Part shown: positions 24,188-32,205 of the stretch, piece by piece | Layout: every line of letters begins with the position of its first letter | Numbering within the stretch: position 1 is the first letter of the stretch | Source: Ignavibacteriales bacterium | Lineage (GTDB): Bacteria > Bacteroidota > Ignavibacteria > UBA10030 | DNA length: 42,013 nucleotides | Assembly (NCBI GenBank): GCA_016192345.1 | Contig: JACPUH010000056.1 | Span: 1 to 42,013 of the forward strand | Direction: 5' to 3' | The notes under the pieces: model-generated | Seen by the model: only the letters and a program-made list of their open reading frames with translations | Told to the model about the DNA's origin: nothing | Databases searched by the model: none | Position numbers and translations under genes: made by a program

Positions 24188-25126
24188 ATGCGATGCCCAT
24201 TCTTGCGCGAAGCACAGGTGAAGTTCTGCCGCGCTTCCGCCTTCAAAAAGATGATCGTGAGGACTGCGGACCAACCCGGACATGAGCGTTGCTCCTCTCC
24301 GGGTTGGCTGTCGTGCCCGGTTGCCAAGCAACATCATGAAGACCAACCGGATCAATCCCATTGCCCGTTTCTTCAGGAATCGCTGGTGCAGTACTGCACG
24401 GCCGCGCCGATGTCCAAATTCATCCCGTATACCGAGGCACAACTCTCCCGGTGCGGCAACGAGGCGCATCGCTACTGCGAGGCGTTCCTCTCACTTGCTC
24501 AGCCTCCCCCCATCCCGGGCTCCTCTCTCTCGACGGTCCCCTCCACGGATGAGGCGATGGTGGAAGGCATCGAAGTCCCGGACAACCTCGCTTATGCCCC
24601 GAACCATCTCTGGCTCGACAGAGGAATGGACGGAAGCTGCCACATCGGCATCGATGCGTTCTTCGCCAAAGTGCTTGGCCATCTCGACGGGCTCAGCTTC
24701 ATCACGTGGAAGGGGGTTGCCCGACCGACAGCCGTTCTCACGGTCCGGGGAATCGACCTGCAACTTGCCTTCCCGAACCCCATGGCGATTACCGGGGTCA
24801 ACGCCCATCTCCGATCCCATCCCGAAAAGATCATCTCCGAGCCGTACGGGGCGGGCTGGCTCTTTGAGGGAATGGAAGCAAAGGGATGGAGCTTCCAGGA
24901 GAACCAGGGGATCGACGCCGGACTCATCCGTGGTGCGGAGGCACGTGCGTGGATGGCCCGGGAATCCTCCAGGCTCTCATCCTTCATCCATGAAGAAGTG
25001 ACCCATGTGCAGGGAGGCGGATTTGCTTTAATGGCCGATGGCGGGACCCCCTCGGACGATCTCCTGCAATACCTGACGCGGGAAGAAGCACTGCAGCTTT
25101 TCAACAAGTTTTTTCCCCAAAACTGA
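24188..25126 (+). CDS. Cys-rich protein with degenerate GcvH-like domain and ADGG tail
   Basis: A 312-residue cytoplasmic protein. Residues 3-97 hold a duplicated four-Cys module: C3-x10-C14-x20-C35-x7-C43 and C59-x10-C70-x18-C89-x7-C97, both opening with CPFL[RQ]E. Residues 128-235 resemble the glycine cleavage H protein ('APNHLWLDRG', 'CHIGIDAFFAKVLG', 'EPYGAGWLFEG'). The position of the lipoyl-lysine, 8 residues before P198, is Asp190. The tail carries ADGG (283-286). GAGG precedes the ATG. It lies 42 bp after the small membrane gene and 15 bp before the cytochrome gene. The Cys modules probably bind metal or an Fe-S cluster. The function is unknown; a maturation or scaffolding role for the complex is an inference. 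Confidence 0.75.
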   Translation: MRCPFLREAQVKFCRASAFKKMIVRTADQPGHERCSSPGWLSCPVAKQHHEDQPDQSHCPFLQESLVQYCTAAPMSKFIPYTEAQLSRCGNEAHRYCEAFLSLAQPPPIPGSSLSTVPSTDEAMVEGIEVPDNLAYAPNHLWLDRGMDGSCHIGIDAFFAKVLGHLDGLSFITWKGVARPTAVLTVRGIDLQLAFPNPMAITGVNAHLRSHPEKIISEPYGAGWLFEGMEAKGWSFQENQGIDAGLIRGAEARAWMARESSRLSSFIHEEVTHVQGGGFALMADGGTPSDDLLQYLTREEALQLFNKFFPQN

Positions 25127-25141
25127 ACCGGAGGTTTTGCC

Positions 25142-25729
25142 GTGATCAAAAAAGGGTCCCCTGGATTTTGGTCGGGATTCGGTGTTGCCCTTGTCATCGG
25201 GTGGTTGGCATTTCCACGGATCCTCTACCGATCACTCGAACAGCCGGTCCAGTTCAGCCACGCGATCCATACGGGAGAGACCGTGGGGATGACGTGCGAC
25301 GGTTGCCATACCTTCAGCAATGATGGCCGGTTCGCCGGCATTCCGACACTCGTACAATGCGCAGGGTGTCACGCTGACGTCGTGGGAGAAACAGAAGCGG
25401 AGGAGCATTTTGTGAAGGAATATATCAAGCAGAGACGCGAGGTTCCCTGGCATGTGTATGCGCGCCAACCGGACAATGCGCACTTCTCTCACGCCGACCA
25501 TGTAAACGTCGGCGGGATCGTCTGCGAACGATGCCACGGGTCCCATGGGACAAGCGGGTCGCTTCGTCCTTTCGAAGAGAACCGGATCAGTGGATACAGC
25601 CGCGACATCTGGGGTGCGAACATCTCCGGCGTAAAATCGAATGCATGGGAAGGGATGAAAATGAATGACTGCGTTGCATGCCACAACGAAAATAATCATC
25701 GGAGCGCCTGCCTCGACTGTCATAAGTAA
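25142..25729 (+). CDS. membrane-anchored pentaheme cytochrome c (QrcA-like)
   Basis: A 195-residue multiheme cytochrome. Residues 9-26 are an uncleaved N-terminal membrane anchor. Five CxxCH sites follow: CDGCH, CAGCH, CERCH, CVACH and CLDCH, with extra histidines ('FSHAIHTGE', 'FSHADHVNVGG') as distal ligands. Overall order and the ending 'CLDCHK' resemble QrcA of the cytochrome c3:menaquinone oxidoreductase, which has six hemes; only five standard sites are seen here. GGAGG lies 7 nt before the GTG start. It should pass electrons between periplasmic donors or acceptors and the Mo-family/Fe-S subunits encoded next. Confidence 0.87.
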   Translation: MIKKGSPGFWSGFGVALVIGWLAFPRILYRSLEQPVQFSHAIHTGETVGMTCDGCHTFSNDGRFAGIPTLVQCAGCHADVVGETEAEEHFVKEYIKQRREVPWHVYARQPDNAHFSHADHVNVGGIVCERCHGSHGTSGSLRPFEENRISGYSRDIWGANISGVKSNAWEGMKMNDCVACHNENNHRSACLDCHK

Positions 25730-25741
25730 CGAAAGAGCATT

Positions 25742-27934
25742 ATGCCTTTGACTCTTACACGACGTGATATATTAAAGTTTGTCGGCGGTTCCATTGCCGG
25801 CATCATGGTGACACCGATCCCCTGGAAGCTGCTGGATGACGTTTCGATTTGGACCCAGAACGGACCGTGGATTCCCAAAGTCCCGCGGGGAGCCTTGACC
25901 ACCTCCTTCAGCACGTGCGCTCTCTGTCCCGCCGGATGCGGAGTTCAGGCACGATGCGTGAACGGGATCCCTTATTTTCTTTCAGGCACCCGCAACCATC
26001 CGGTGAATAACGGAACACTCTGCCCAAGCGGCGTGGCTGCCCATCATCTTGCGTACCACCCTCTTCGGTTAAAAACCCCTGTTCAGGTTACCCGTGGCAA
26101 CGGCACCATCGAGGTCCGGCCGGTAAGCCTCGATGATGTCCTCCGGAAAATTTCCGTCGCCTCAGGAAACAGTACCGGCGCGAAAGGAAGCCTGGCGCTT
26201 CTGGACCAGCGACCGGGAAGAACAGTCTCCCTGTTCTACCGGAAACAGCTTGCCCGGCACGATCATGGCATCTATCTTGTATCGCCAACCGATCCGATCC
26301 TGATCACGCAATGCCTCGATGAAATGGCGGAAACTCCGTTCGGGCCCGTCGGGTATCATCTTGAAAACGTCCGAACAATTCTCAGCTTCGCAGCACCGGT
26401 TCTTGATGGCTGGGGAACCCCCGCTCAAACATCCCCCATGCTCAGAACCCGGCATTCGTCGGAACAAAACGCCGTCAAGGTTATCCAAATCGATTCAAGG
26501 CATTCCCGCTCTGCTCAACTCGCCGACCAGTGGATTCCTCTGAAGCCGAAGACAGAAGCAGCTTTGGCCTTCGGGATTGCCCATGTCATTATCCGGGATG
26601 GTCTTTACGATAAAAGGGTGATTGGAAGGCGGATACCCGACTTCAACATTCCGGGAAAGCATTCCTATTCCGATCTCATTGGCCGTTTTACTCCCGATCA
26701 TACATCAGAACTAACGGGCGTTTCGAGCGATGTGATCGTCTCGACCGCTCATTCCCTCGTCGCGAGGGGCCCTTCCGTCGCCATCGGCGATGGCGATTCA
26801 GGAGGGGGGCCTTTGGGAAAGGAAGCAGAGATCGCCATTTGGGGGCTGAACATCCTTCTTGGAGCCCTTGAAAGCAACGGGTCGATTGTGCAACGACGGG
26901 AAGCTCCGGTGCCGGAAGGGTTTTCGTCCAAAGAATTGAGTCCCGTGATGGGCATTTCCGCCATTCCGGATCACTCGATCGGACTCCTCTTGATTGACGG
27001 ATCCGACCCTGGCGATCCGCTTCCCTGGTCGCTCCTGGAACGAAAGCTCATTCCGCGCCAAAGCCTGGTCGTTGCCTGTTCCCCCACGTTGACCGGGCTT
27101 GCTCAACACGCGCAGTATGTCGTTCCAACGCCGGCCCACCTTGAGGCGTTGACCGATATTCCGACGATAGTTTCGTCCGCAACAGCCACCTTCTCCATCT
27201 CTGCTCCCTTGCTCAAGCGTCCGGAGGGAATGACCGATGCGATAGAGATCATGGCAAAGGTCTTCGAAACGGAAGGATCGATGGAAGATCTTCTGAAGCA
27301 GCGTACATCGGCAATTTTCGCGACACGCCGGGGGTGCGTATTCAAAGCCGGCACGGGGACCACCGTCCCAATTACCGAACTTGGGTCCCCCGATGAGTTC
27401 TGGACCGAACTCACAGCGGGGGGAATGTGGACGGATGATCCGATCCGTTCGAAGCCCTTTTTCCAATTCCATTTCATGGGACGGGCACCCGATGCCTACC
27501 AACGCATGCTGGATGCCGGGGAGGCAGTTTCGCCGTTGGATGGCCCGCTCACCCCGGAGATGCTCACCGTTCTTCCGTACGGGCGCCGCGCGGAAGTCGG
27601 GGGTGCGCAGCTTTCTCCTTTAATGACAAAGCTCTACCAGGAATCGGGACTGCACCGGAGTTCAAAGGTCGCAGTGCTGAATCCGGCCACGGCAAAGAAA
27701 TTCGACCTCGTACATGGGGAGCAGGGAATACTTGCAACGGCATGTGGAACCCAGAAAGTCGGGATCCGGGTCGATGCCGCCGTGATGCCCGGGGTCATCG
27801 AAATCGCCGCCGGCCCCGAACCGATCGGTCAGGCAGGAAATGAGATCGTGCAGGAGCAGAACATTCTTGAACTTATCGACCCTGATCAAGCTCTCCCTTG
27901 GCGGGCCTTCCGGGCAACACTTCGAAAGGCGTAA
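25742..27934 (+). CDS. molybdopterin oxidoreductase family subunit (QrcB/PsrA-like)
   Basis: A 730-residue protein with a Tat-type leader ('LTRRDILKFVGGSIAG'), so folded export with cofactors is expected. The N-terminal [4Fe-4S] site is 'CALCPAGCG' plus 'GTLCPSG'. The core has 'ILSFAAPVLDGWGTP' and 'IQIDSRHSRSAQLADQWIPLKP'. The C-terminal molybdopterin-binding barrel covers about 600-720. I cannot find a clear Cys, Ser or Sec in the usual Mo-ligand place. This recalls QrcB, which has lost molybdenum, so the enzyme may be an electron-transfer scaffold. It lies 12 bp after the cytochrome gene and 3 bp before the Fe-S gene. Confidence 0.85.
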   Translation: MPLTLTRRDILKFVGGSIAGIMVTPIPWKLLDDVSIWTQNGPWIPKVPRGALTTSFSTCALCPAGCGVQARCVNGIPYFLSGTRNHPVNNGTLCPSGVAAHHLAYHPLRLKTPVQVTRGNGTIEVRPVSLDDVLRKISVASGNSTGAKGSLALLDQRPGRTVSLFYRKQLARHDHGIYLVSPTDPILITQCLDEMAETPFGPVGYHLENVRTILSFAAPVLDGWGTPAQTSPMLRTRHSSEQNAVKVIQIDSRHSRSAQLADQWIPLKPKTEAALAFGIAHVIIRDGLYDKRVIGRRIPDFNIPGKHSYSDLIGRFTPDHTSELTGVSSDVIVSTAHSLVARGPSVAIGDGDSGGGPLGKEAEIAIWGLNILLGALESNGSIVQRREAPVPEGFSSKELSPVMGISAIPDHSIGLLLIDGSDPGDPLPWSLLERKLIPRQSLVVACSPTLTGLAQHAQYVVPTPAHLEALTDIPTIVSSATATFSISAPLLKRPEGMTDAIEIMAKVFETEGSMEDLLKQRTSAIFATRRGCVFKAGTGTTVPITELGSPDEFWTELTAGGMWTDDPIRSKPFFQFHFMGRAPDAYQRMLDAGEAVSPLDGPLTPEMLTVLPYGRRAEVGGAQLSPLMTKLYQESGLHRSSKVAVLNPATAKKFDLVHGEQGILATACGTQKVGIRVDAAVMPGVIEIAAGPEPIGQAGNEIVQEQNILELIDPDQALPWRAFRATLRKA

Positions 27935-27937
27935 GAA

Positions 27938-28711
27938 ATGGATCAAGCAACGGTCAAACAGTCACGCTACGGAATGGCAATCGATCTGGATCGGTGTACA
28001 GGATGCGGCGCATGTCTTATGGCATGCGCCGTGGAGAACAATGTCAGTCCGGGCCGACCGACGGTGAACGAAAGGACCGGAACGACCTGGATGCGGGTCA
28101 TCGAAGTTCAGGATGGCAGGGCGTTTCCCGCTGCCGAAACAGCTTTTATACCGATGATGTGTCAGCAATGTGAGGAGGAGACCCCCTGTGTCTCTGTTTG
28201 CCCGCAGAACGCGGTTGAGGTCGATCCGGAAACGGGGATTGTCGGACAAATTCCCCAACGGTGCCTCGGGTGCCGGTACTGCATGACGGCCTGCCCGTAC
28301 CATGCCCGATACTATAACTGGTGGGATCCACAATGGCCGGAGGGCATGGAGAAAGCATTGAACCCCGATGTCGCTCCCCGCATGCGCGGGGTCGTCGAGA
28401 AATGCAATTTCTGCCATGGCCGCCTGCATGATGCCAGGGCCAAAGCCGCGGCAAAGGGATCGAGAGAAATCAATCCAACGGATTACATACCCGCCTGCGT
28501 CGAGTCTTGCCCCGTCCAGGCCATCACCTTTGGCGACTTGAATGATGAAGCCGCCGATGTAGCCCGTCAAGCAAAGAGCGAACGGGCGTTCCGCTTCCTC
28601 TCCCGCCTTGGGACCGAGCCGAAAGTATACTACCTCTCCGGTCGTTCGTGGGTACAACGCCTTGCAGACCGTGAGCTTGCACGCTCGAAAAAGGAAACCG
28701 TCCATGGATAA
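27938..28711 (+). CDS. 4Fe-4S ferredoxin subunit with four clusters (QrcC/PsrB-like)
   Basis: A 257-residue iron-sulfur subunit of the DMSO-reductase type. Four cysteine groups are seen in order: 'CTGCGACLMAC', 'CQQCEEETPCVSVCP', 'CLGCRYCMTACP' and 'CNFC' with 'CVESCP'. Together these can hold four [4Fe-4S] clusters. It has no signal peptide of its own, so it would be carried across the membrane with the Tat-bearing partner. It passes electrons between the Mo-family subunit or cytochrome and the NrfD-like membrane subunit. It starts 3 bp after the Mo-family gene and overlaps the NrfD-like gene by 8 bp. Confidence 0.92.
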   Translation: MDQATVKQSRYGMAIDLDRCTGCGACLMACAVENNVSPGRPTVNERTGTTWMRVIEVQDGRAFPAAETAFIPMMCQQCEEETPCVSVCPQNAVEVDPETGIVGQIPQRCLGCRYCMTACPYHARYYNWWDPQWPEGMEKALNPDVAPRMRGVVEKCNFCHGRLHDARAKAAAKGSREINPTDYIPACVESCPVQAITFGDLNDEAADVARQAKSERAFRFLSRLGTEPKVYYLSGRSWVQRLADRELARSKKETVHG

Positions 28712-29939
28712 GCATTTGATCACCCGCGGCGTCCAGCGCAGCCCATTCTGGAAATTCATCCTTTGGATCCTTCCCTGGGGGATGCTCCTGGGATGGGGGC
28801 TCTACGGGGCATACCTCTGCCTCGCGGAAGGACTGAACCAGACCAATATGGACAACCGGTTTGCCTTCGGTCTGTGGATCTACCTCGATCTCACGGTCAT
28901 TGCGTTCGGCGCGGGAGCCTTCTTTACCGGCTTTCTGCTGTACATCTTAAAACGTCATGAACTCAAATCGGTGATCAATAGCGCCGTGGTATTGGGACTG
29001 ATTTGCTACAGCGGGGCGATTGCGGTTCTGATGGTGGATGTCGGACAGCCTCTCCGCGCATGGTTCACCTTCTGGCATCCGAACGTCCATTCGATGCTCA
29101 CGGAGGTAACCTTCTGCCTTACCTGTTACCTGACCGTGCTCATCCTCGAGTACGCGCCGATCGTCCTCAAGAACCGGCAGATACGGAAGATCCCCAGCTA
29201 CCTCGTTTTCGAGTTCAACCTCCACAAACTGATGGTCGTATTTGCTGGGGTCGGTGCCTTCCTTTCCTTCTTTCACCAGGGATCGCTCGGTGGACTCTAC
29301 GGCGTGCTGCGCGGCCGACCCTTCGCGTTCCGTGAGGAGCTGGGTATCTGGCCCTCCACCTTCTTCCTTTTTATCCTCTCGGCCATGGCGGCCGGACCCA
29401 GCTTCATTCTGCTGACGACCTGGCTGGTGGAAAAACTTTCCAGGAAGCGTTTGGTGAAGCACGAAACATTGAGCTACCTCGGGAAGCTCTCCGGCATCAT
29501 GTTGACCGTCTACATCCTGTTCAAATCGATCGACACGCTGATCTGGATCAACAGCACGTCCCCTTCCTCGGGATTCCCGGCCTTTGAGTACTATGACCGG
29601 GCGGCATTCGGAACCTGGGTGCTCTTTGCCGAGGTCGTCGTGTTCGGGTTGCTTCCGGCACTCCTCCTGCTTCGGAAGAGATTCCGTGAGCACAGGGGTT
29701 GGCTTATCACTTCGGCCGTGTTTGTGCTGGCTGGTGTCGCGTTGAACCGGTTTGTCCTGACCATCCAGACTCTGGCCCTGCCGACGCTCGTCTTCGACGA
29801 ATTCCTTTCTTACCTGCCGAGTTGGCAGGAGGTCGCCACCTTTTCCCTGGTGATCGCGTACGGCGTAGTACTGTATTCAGTTTCATTCCGGTACCTGCCG
29901 CTGTTTCCGCAGGAGCGCGAATTGGCGCAATCTTATTAA
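28704..29939 (+). CDS. NrfD/HybB-like quinone-site membrane subunit (QrcD-like)
   Basis: A 411-residue integral membrane protein of the NrfD/PsrC/HybB superfamily with about ten helices. Recognisable segments are 'FILWILPWGMLLGWGLYGAYL', 'LMVDVGQPLRAWFTFWHPN', 'SMLTEVTFCLTCYLTVL' and 'LHKLMVVFAGVGAFLSFFHQGSLG'. The superfamily contains the menaquinone or quinol site. The ATG at 28704 overlaps the Fe-S gene by 8 bp and starts a short cytoplasmic N-tail. A longer frame from 28608 would run through the Fe-S gene. In the complex it exchanges electrons with menaquinone and may contribute to energy conservation. Confidence 0.9.
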   Translation: MDKHLITRGVQRSPFWKFILWILPWGMLLGWGLYGAYLCLAEGLNQTNMDNRFAFGLWIYLDLTVIAFGAGAFFTGFLLYILKRHELKSVINSAVVLGLICYSGAIAVLMVDVGQPLRAWFTFWHPNVHSMLTEVTFCLTCYLTVLILEYAPIVLKNRQIRKIPSYLVFEFNLHKLMVVFAGVGAFLSFFHQGSLGGLYGVLRGRPFAFREELGIWPSTFFLFILSAMAAGPSFILLTTWLVEKLSRKRLVKHETLSYLGKLSGIMLTVYILFKSIDTLIWINSTSPSSGFPAFEYYDRAAFGTWVLFAEVVVFGLLPALLLLRKRFREHRGWLITSAVFVLAGVALNRFVLTIQTLALPTLVFDEFLSYLPSWQEVATFSLVIAYGVVLYSVSFRYLPLFPQERELAQSY

Positions 29940-29951
29940 CGGAGGATTCTC

Positions 29952-30797
29952 ATGCTGCCATGGGTATACGAATTTCGATGGGATCTCGGCCATATCATCT
30001 TCCTGGGCGTTTTCTATTCCGTTGTCATCCTGATCGCCTTCACCCTGGTGCGTGCGTTGATCAGGGCCATCAGAGATTTTAAGAATCACCGCGTCGACCA
30101 CATCATGTGGCAAGCGACCTTTGAAGACCTCCCCACCCCCGTCCGGGCCTGCCGTCATGAACTTTCCGGCGAAGTGGCAAACCGAACGTGCCCGAATGAA
30201 TTCGATTGCAGGGAGTGCCGGACACACGAACTGTTCCTGCGGAAAAACCCCGCTTCTCCCGGTGGAACCACACCCCGGGCGTCCGGAGAGGAACAGCTCT
30301 TCGGTCTTTCGTTTCCCCTGGACCGCTATTACGACCGCGGACACACCTGGGTACAACCTGATAAGGATGGAACGGTGAAGGTCGGGTTGAATGATCTCGG
30401 TGCCCGACTCATCGGTTCCGTGGAGAACGTTCAATTGCCCGTAATCGGGTCCAGGCTTGAGGTTCACGGAACCGCCTGGCATGTGACCAGAGGGGGAGCG
30501 GATACGCGTATCCTCTCGCCGATTGAAGGAACCGTCGTCGAGGTCGGAGGACCGGGTAAGGGATGGTACCTCAAGGTGCGGCCGGAAGGAATGGAAACCG
30601 CGGTACGGCACCTATTGCGGGGGGCAGAGATCAAGCCGTGGCTTACGCGGGAATTGGAACGATTGCAGTTTGCGCTGTCGGCGGACGGCGTCGGTATGAG
30701 CCTGGCCGATGGCGGCGTACCAGTGGAGGATCTGCCAAAGTCCTCACCGAAAACGGATTGGGACGCGGTGTGGGGCGAGATGTTCTTGGAGGCGTAG
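29952..30797 (+). CDS. membrane-anchored GcvH-like protein without lipoyl-lysine, with ADGG tail
   Basis: A 281-residue protein starting 12 bp after the NrfD-like gene, with GGAGG upstream. Residues 13-38 form a transmembrane helix. A four-Cys motif follows: C67-x12-C80-x5-C86-x2-C89. Residues 118-230 match the H-protein barrel ('DRGHTWVQPD', 'VKVGLNDLGARLIGSVENVQLP', 'RILSPIEGTVVEVGGP', 'GKGWYLKVRPEG'). The lipoylation lysine expected 8 residues before P190 is Gly182. The tail has 'GVGMSLADGGVPVEDL' (ADGG at 252-255). It is therefore not a glycine-cleavage carrier. It is the last gene of the operon and converges on the regulator gene. A structural or assembly role in the oxidoreductase complex is inferred. 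Confidence 0.82.
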   Translation: MLPWVYEFRWDLGHIIFLGVFYSVVILIAFTLVRALIRAIRDFKNHRVDHIMWQATFEDLPTPVRACRHELSGEVANRTCPNEFDCRECRTHELFLRKNPASPGGTTPRASGEEQLFGLSFPLDRYYDRGHTWVQPDKDGTVKVGLNDLGARLIGSVENVQLPVIGSRLEVHGTAWHVTRGGADTRILSPIEGTVVEVGGPGKGWYLKVRPEGMETAVRHLLRGAEIKPWLTRELERLQFALSADGVGMSLADGGVPVEDLPKSSPKTDWDAVWGEMFLEA

Positions 30798-30831
30798 ACC
30801 TTTCAGGAGAGGGGTCTGTCTCAGTTGTTAT

Positions 30832-32190
30832 TCACCGCGGGATGCTGTACCTTTTGATCCTGTCATACAATGTCGATCGATCGATTCCCAGGATCGCGGC
30901 CGCCTCTTTGATGTTGCCGTGTGTGCGCTCGATCGTAGCGGCGATGACCTGTTTTTCCAGTTCGTCCAGTGTGACGTTGCCGGGAACGCTCCATTCTTTT
31001 TTGCCGTTCTTCGGCTTGCCCAAAAACTGAAAGTCCTCCTCCGACAAGATCGAGCTTCGGCATGTCACAATCGCCCGTTCCAATGCGTTCTCCAGCTCGC
31101 GCACATTTCCGGGCCAGTCGTAGTCCATCAACAGTTTCAATCCTCCTTCCGAGATGTCTGCCACCGTTCTGCTCAACTCGTGGGAAAGCCGTTCTATAAA
31201 ATGCCTGGCGAGCAAAGGGATGTCCTCCCGCCGATCGCGCAACGACGGAAGGTGAATCGTGATCACATTGAGCCGGTAGTACAGATCATCCCGGAACCTC
31301 CCTTCCTGCACGGCCTGGAGAAGATCACGGTGCGTCGCGGCAATGACACGAACATCGACCTCGAGTTCCTGCGTCCCTCCCACCCTGTAGAACTTTCGCT
31401 CCTGCAGTACGCGCAGCAAATCCATTTGAAGCTTGGAGGATATGTCGCCGATCTCATCCAGGAAAATCGTCCCGCCGTTGGCCATCTCGAATTTCCCCTT
31501 CTTCTGGGCGGAGGCTCCGGTGAACGACCCTTTCTCATGCCCGAACAGCTCGGACTCCAAGAGCGTCTCCGCGAGCGCCGCGCATGACACGGGGATGAAC
31601 GTCCTCCCCGCCCGATCTCCCGAAAAGTGAATGGCGCGCGCGATCAGTTCTTTTCCCGTACCGCTCTCTCCCTGGATCAGCACCGTGCTCTTGAGACTCG
31701 AGATTTCCTGGATCAGCTTGAAAATATCATGCATCTTTGGGTTCTTGCTGATAATATCATGGAAACTGTACTGCCGTGACAGCTTCTTCCGGAGGATGAC
31801 GTTCTCCCGCTGCAGGTTCTTCACTTTAATGATGCGGCTGACCAGGAGGGAGATCTCCTCCGGGTTGCACGGCTTGACGATATATTCCTGCGCCCCCTCC
31901 TTCATGGCCGTGATCGCCGTATCGACCGTCGCATACGCCGTAATAATGATCACGGAAGCTTCAGGATGCAACTTGCGGATTTCCATCATCGTCTCGATCC
32001 CATCGATCCCCCCCGGCATCTTCAGGTCAATAAAATAGATGGCGTAGTTGATCGCGACCGCCTTCTCGATCGCCTTGCGTCCCGACACGACCGCATCGAC
32101 GGTGTATCCATCCTCCCGCAACCATGCCGCCATGGATTCTCTCATGATCTCTTCATCATCAACCACCAGGATGTTCCAATGCTGATTCAT
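30832..32190 (-). CDS. sigma54-dependent response regulator, NtrC family
   Basis: A 452-residue enhancer-binding response regulator. The receiver domain (about 1-125) has 'VVDDEE' and the phosphorylatable Asp in 'FIDLKMPGG'. The AAA+ domain (about 145-370) has Walker A 'GESGTGKE', the sigma54-contact loop 'KGSFTGA' (GAFTGA variant), Walker B 'GTIFLDEIGD' and 'DYDWPGNVRELENALERA'. A Fis-type HTH ends the protein ('GNIKEAAAILGIDRSTLYDRIKRY'). It is the third gene of a minus-strand operon behind the sensor kinase and converges on the oxidoreductase operon. A sigma54 promoter and repeats at 23631-23780 are its natural target. Confidence 0.93.
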   Translation of the reverse strand: MNQHWNILVVDDEEIMRESMAAWLREDGYTVDAVVSGRKAIEKAVAINYAIYFIDLKMPGGIDGIETMMEIRKLHPEASVIIITAYATVDTAITAMKEGAQEYIVKPCNPEEISLLVSRIIKVKNLQRENVILRKKLSRQYSFHDIISKNPKMHDIFKLIQEISSLKSTVLIQGESGTGKELIARAIHFSGDRAGRTFIPVSCAALAETLLESELFGHEKGSFTGASAQKKGKFEMANGGTIFLDEIGDISSKLQMDLLRVLQERKFYRVGGTQELEVDVRVIAATHRDLLQAVQEGRFRDDLYYRLNVITIHLPSLRDRREDIPLLARHFIERLSHELSRTVADISEGGLKLLMDYDWPGNVRELENALERAIVTCRSSILSEEDFQFLGKPKNGKKEWSVPGNVTLDELEKQVIAATIERTHGNIKEAAAILGIDRSTLYDRIKRYSIPR

Positions 32191-32205
32191 ACAGACCTCT
32201 TATGA

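Noticed and set aside
24188..25126. Annotation as glycine cleavage H protein (also for 29952-30797)
   Set aside because: Both lack the lipoyl-lysine and no gcvT or gcvP genes are near, so a glycine-cleavage role is not supported.
27962..28759. 265-codon minus-strand frame
   Set aside because: Antisense to the ferredoxin subunit; cysteine pattern of the plus-strand gene is decisive.
30709..31587. 292-codon plus-strand frame
   Set aside because: Overlaps the end of the 29952 gene in another frame and is antisense to the response regulator; no motif.
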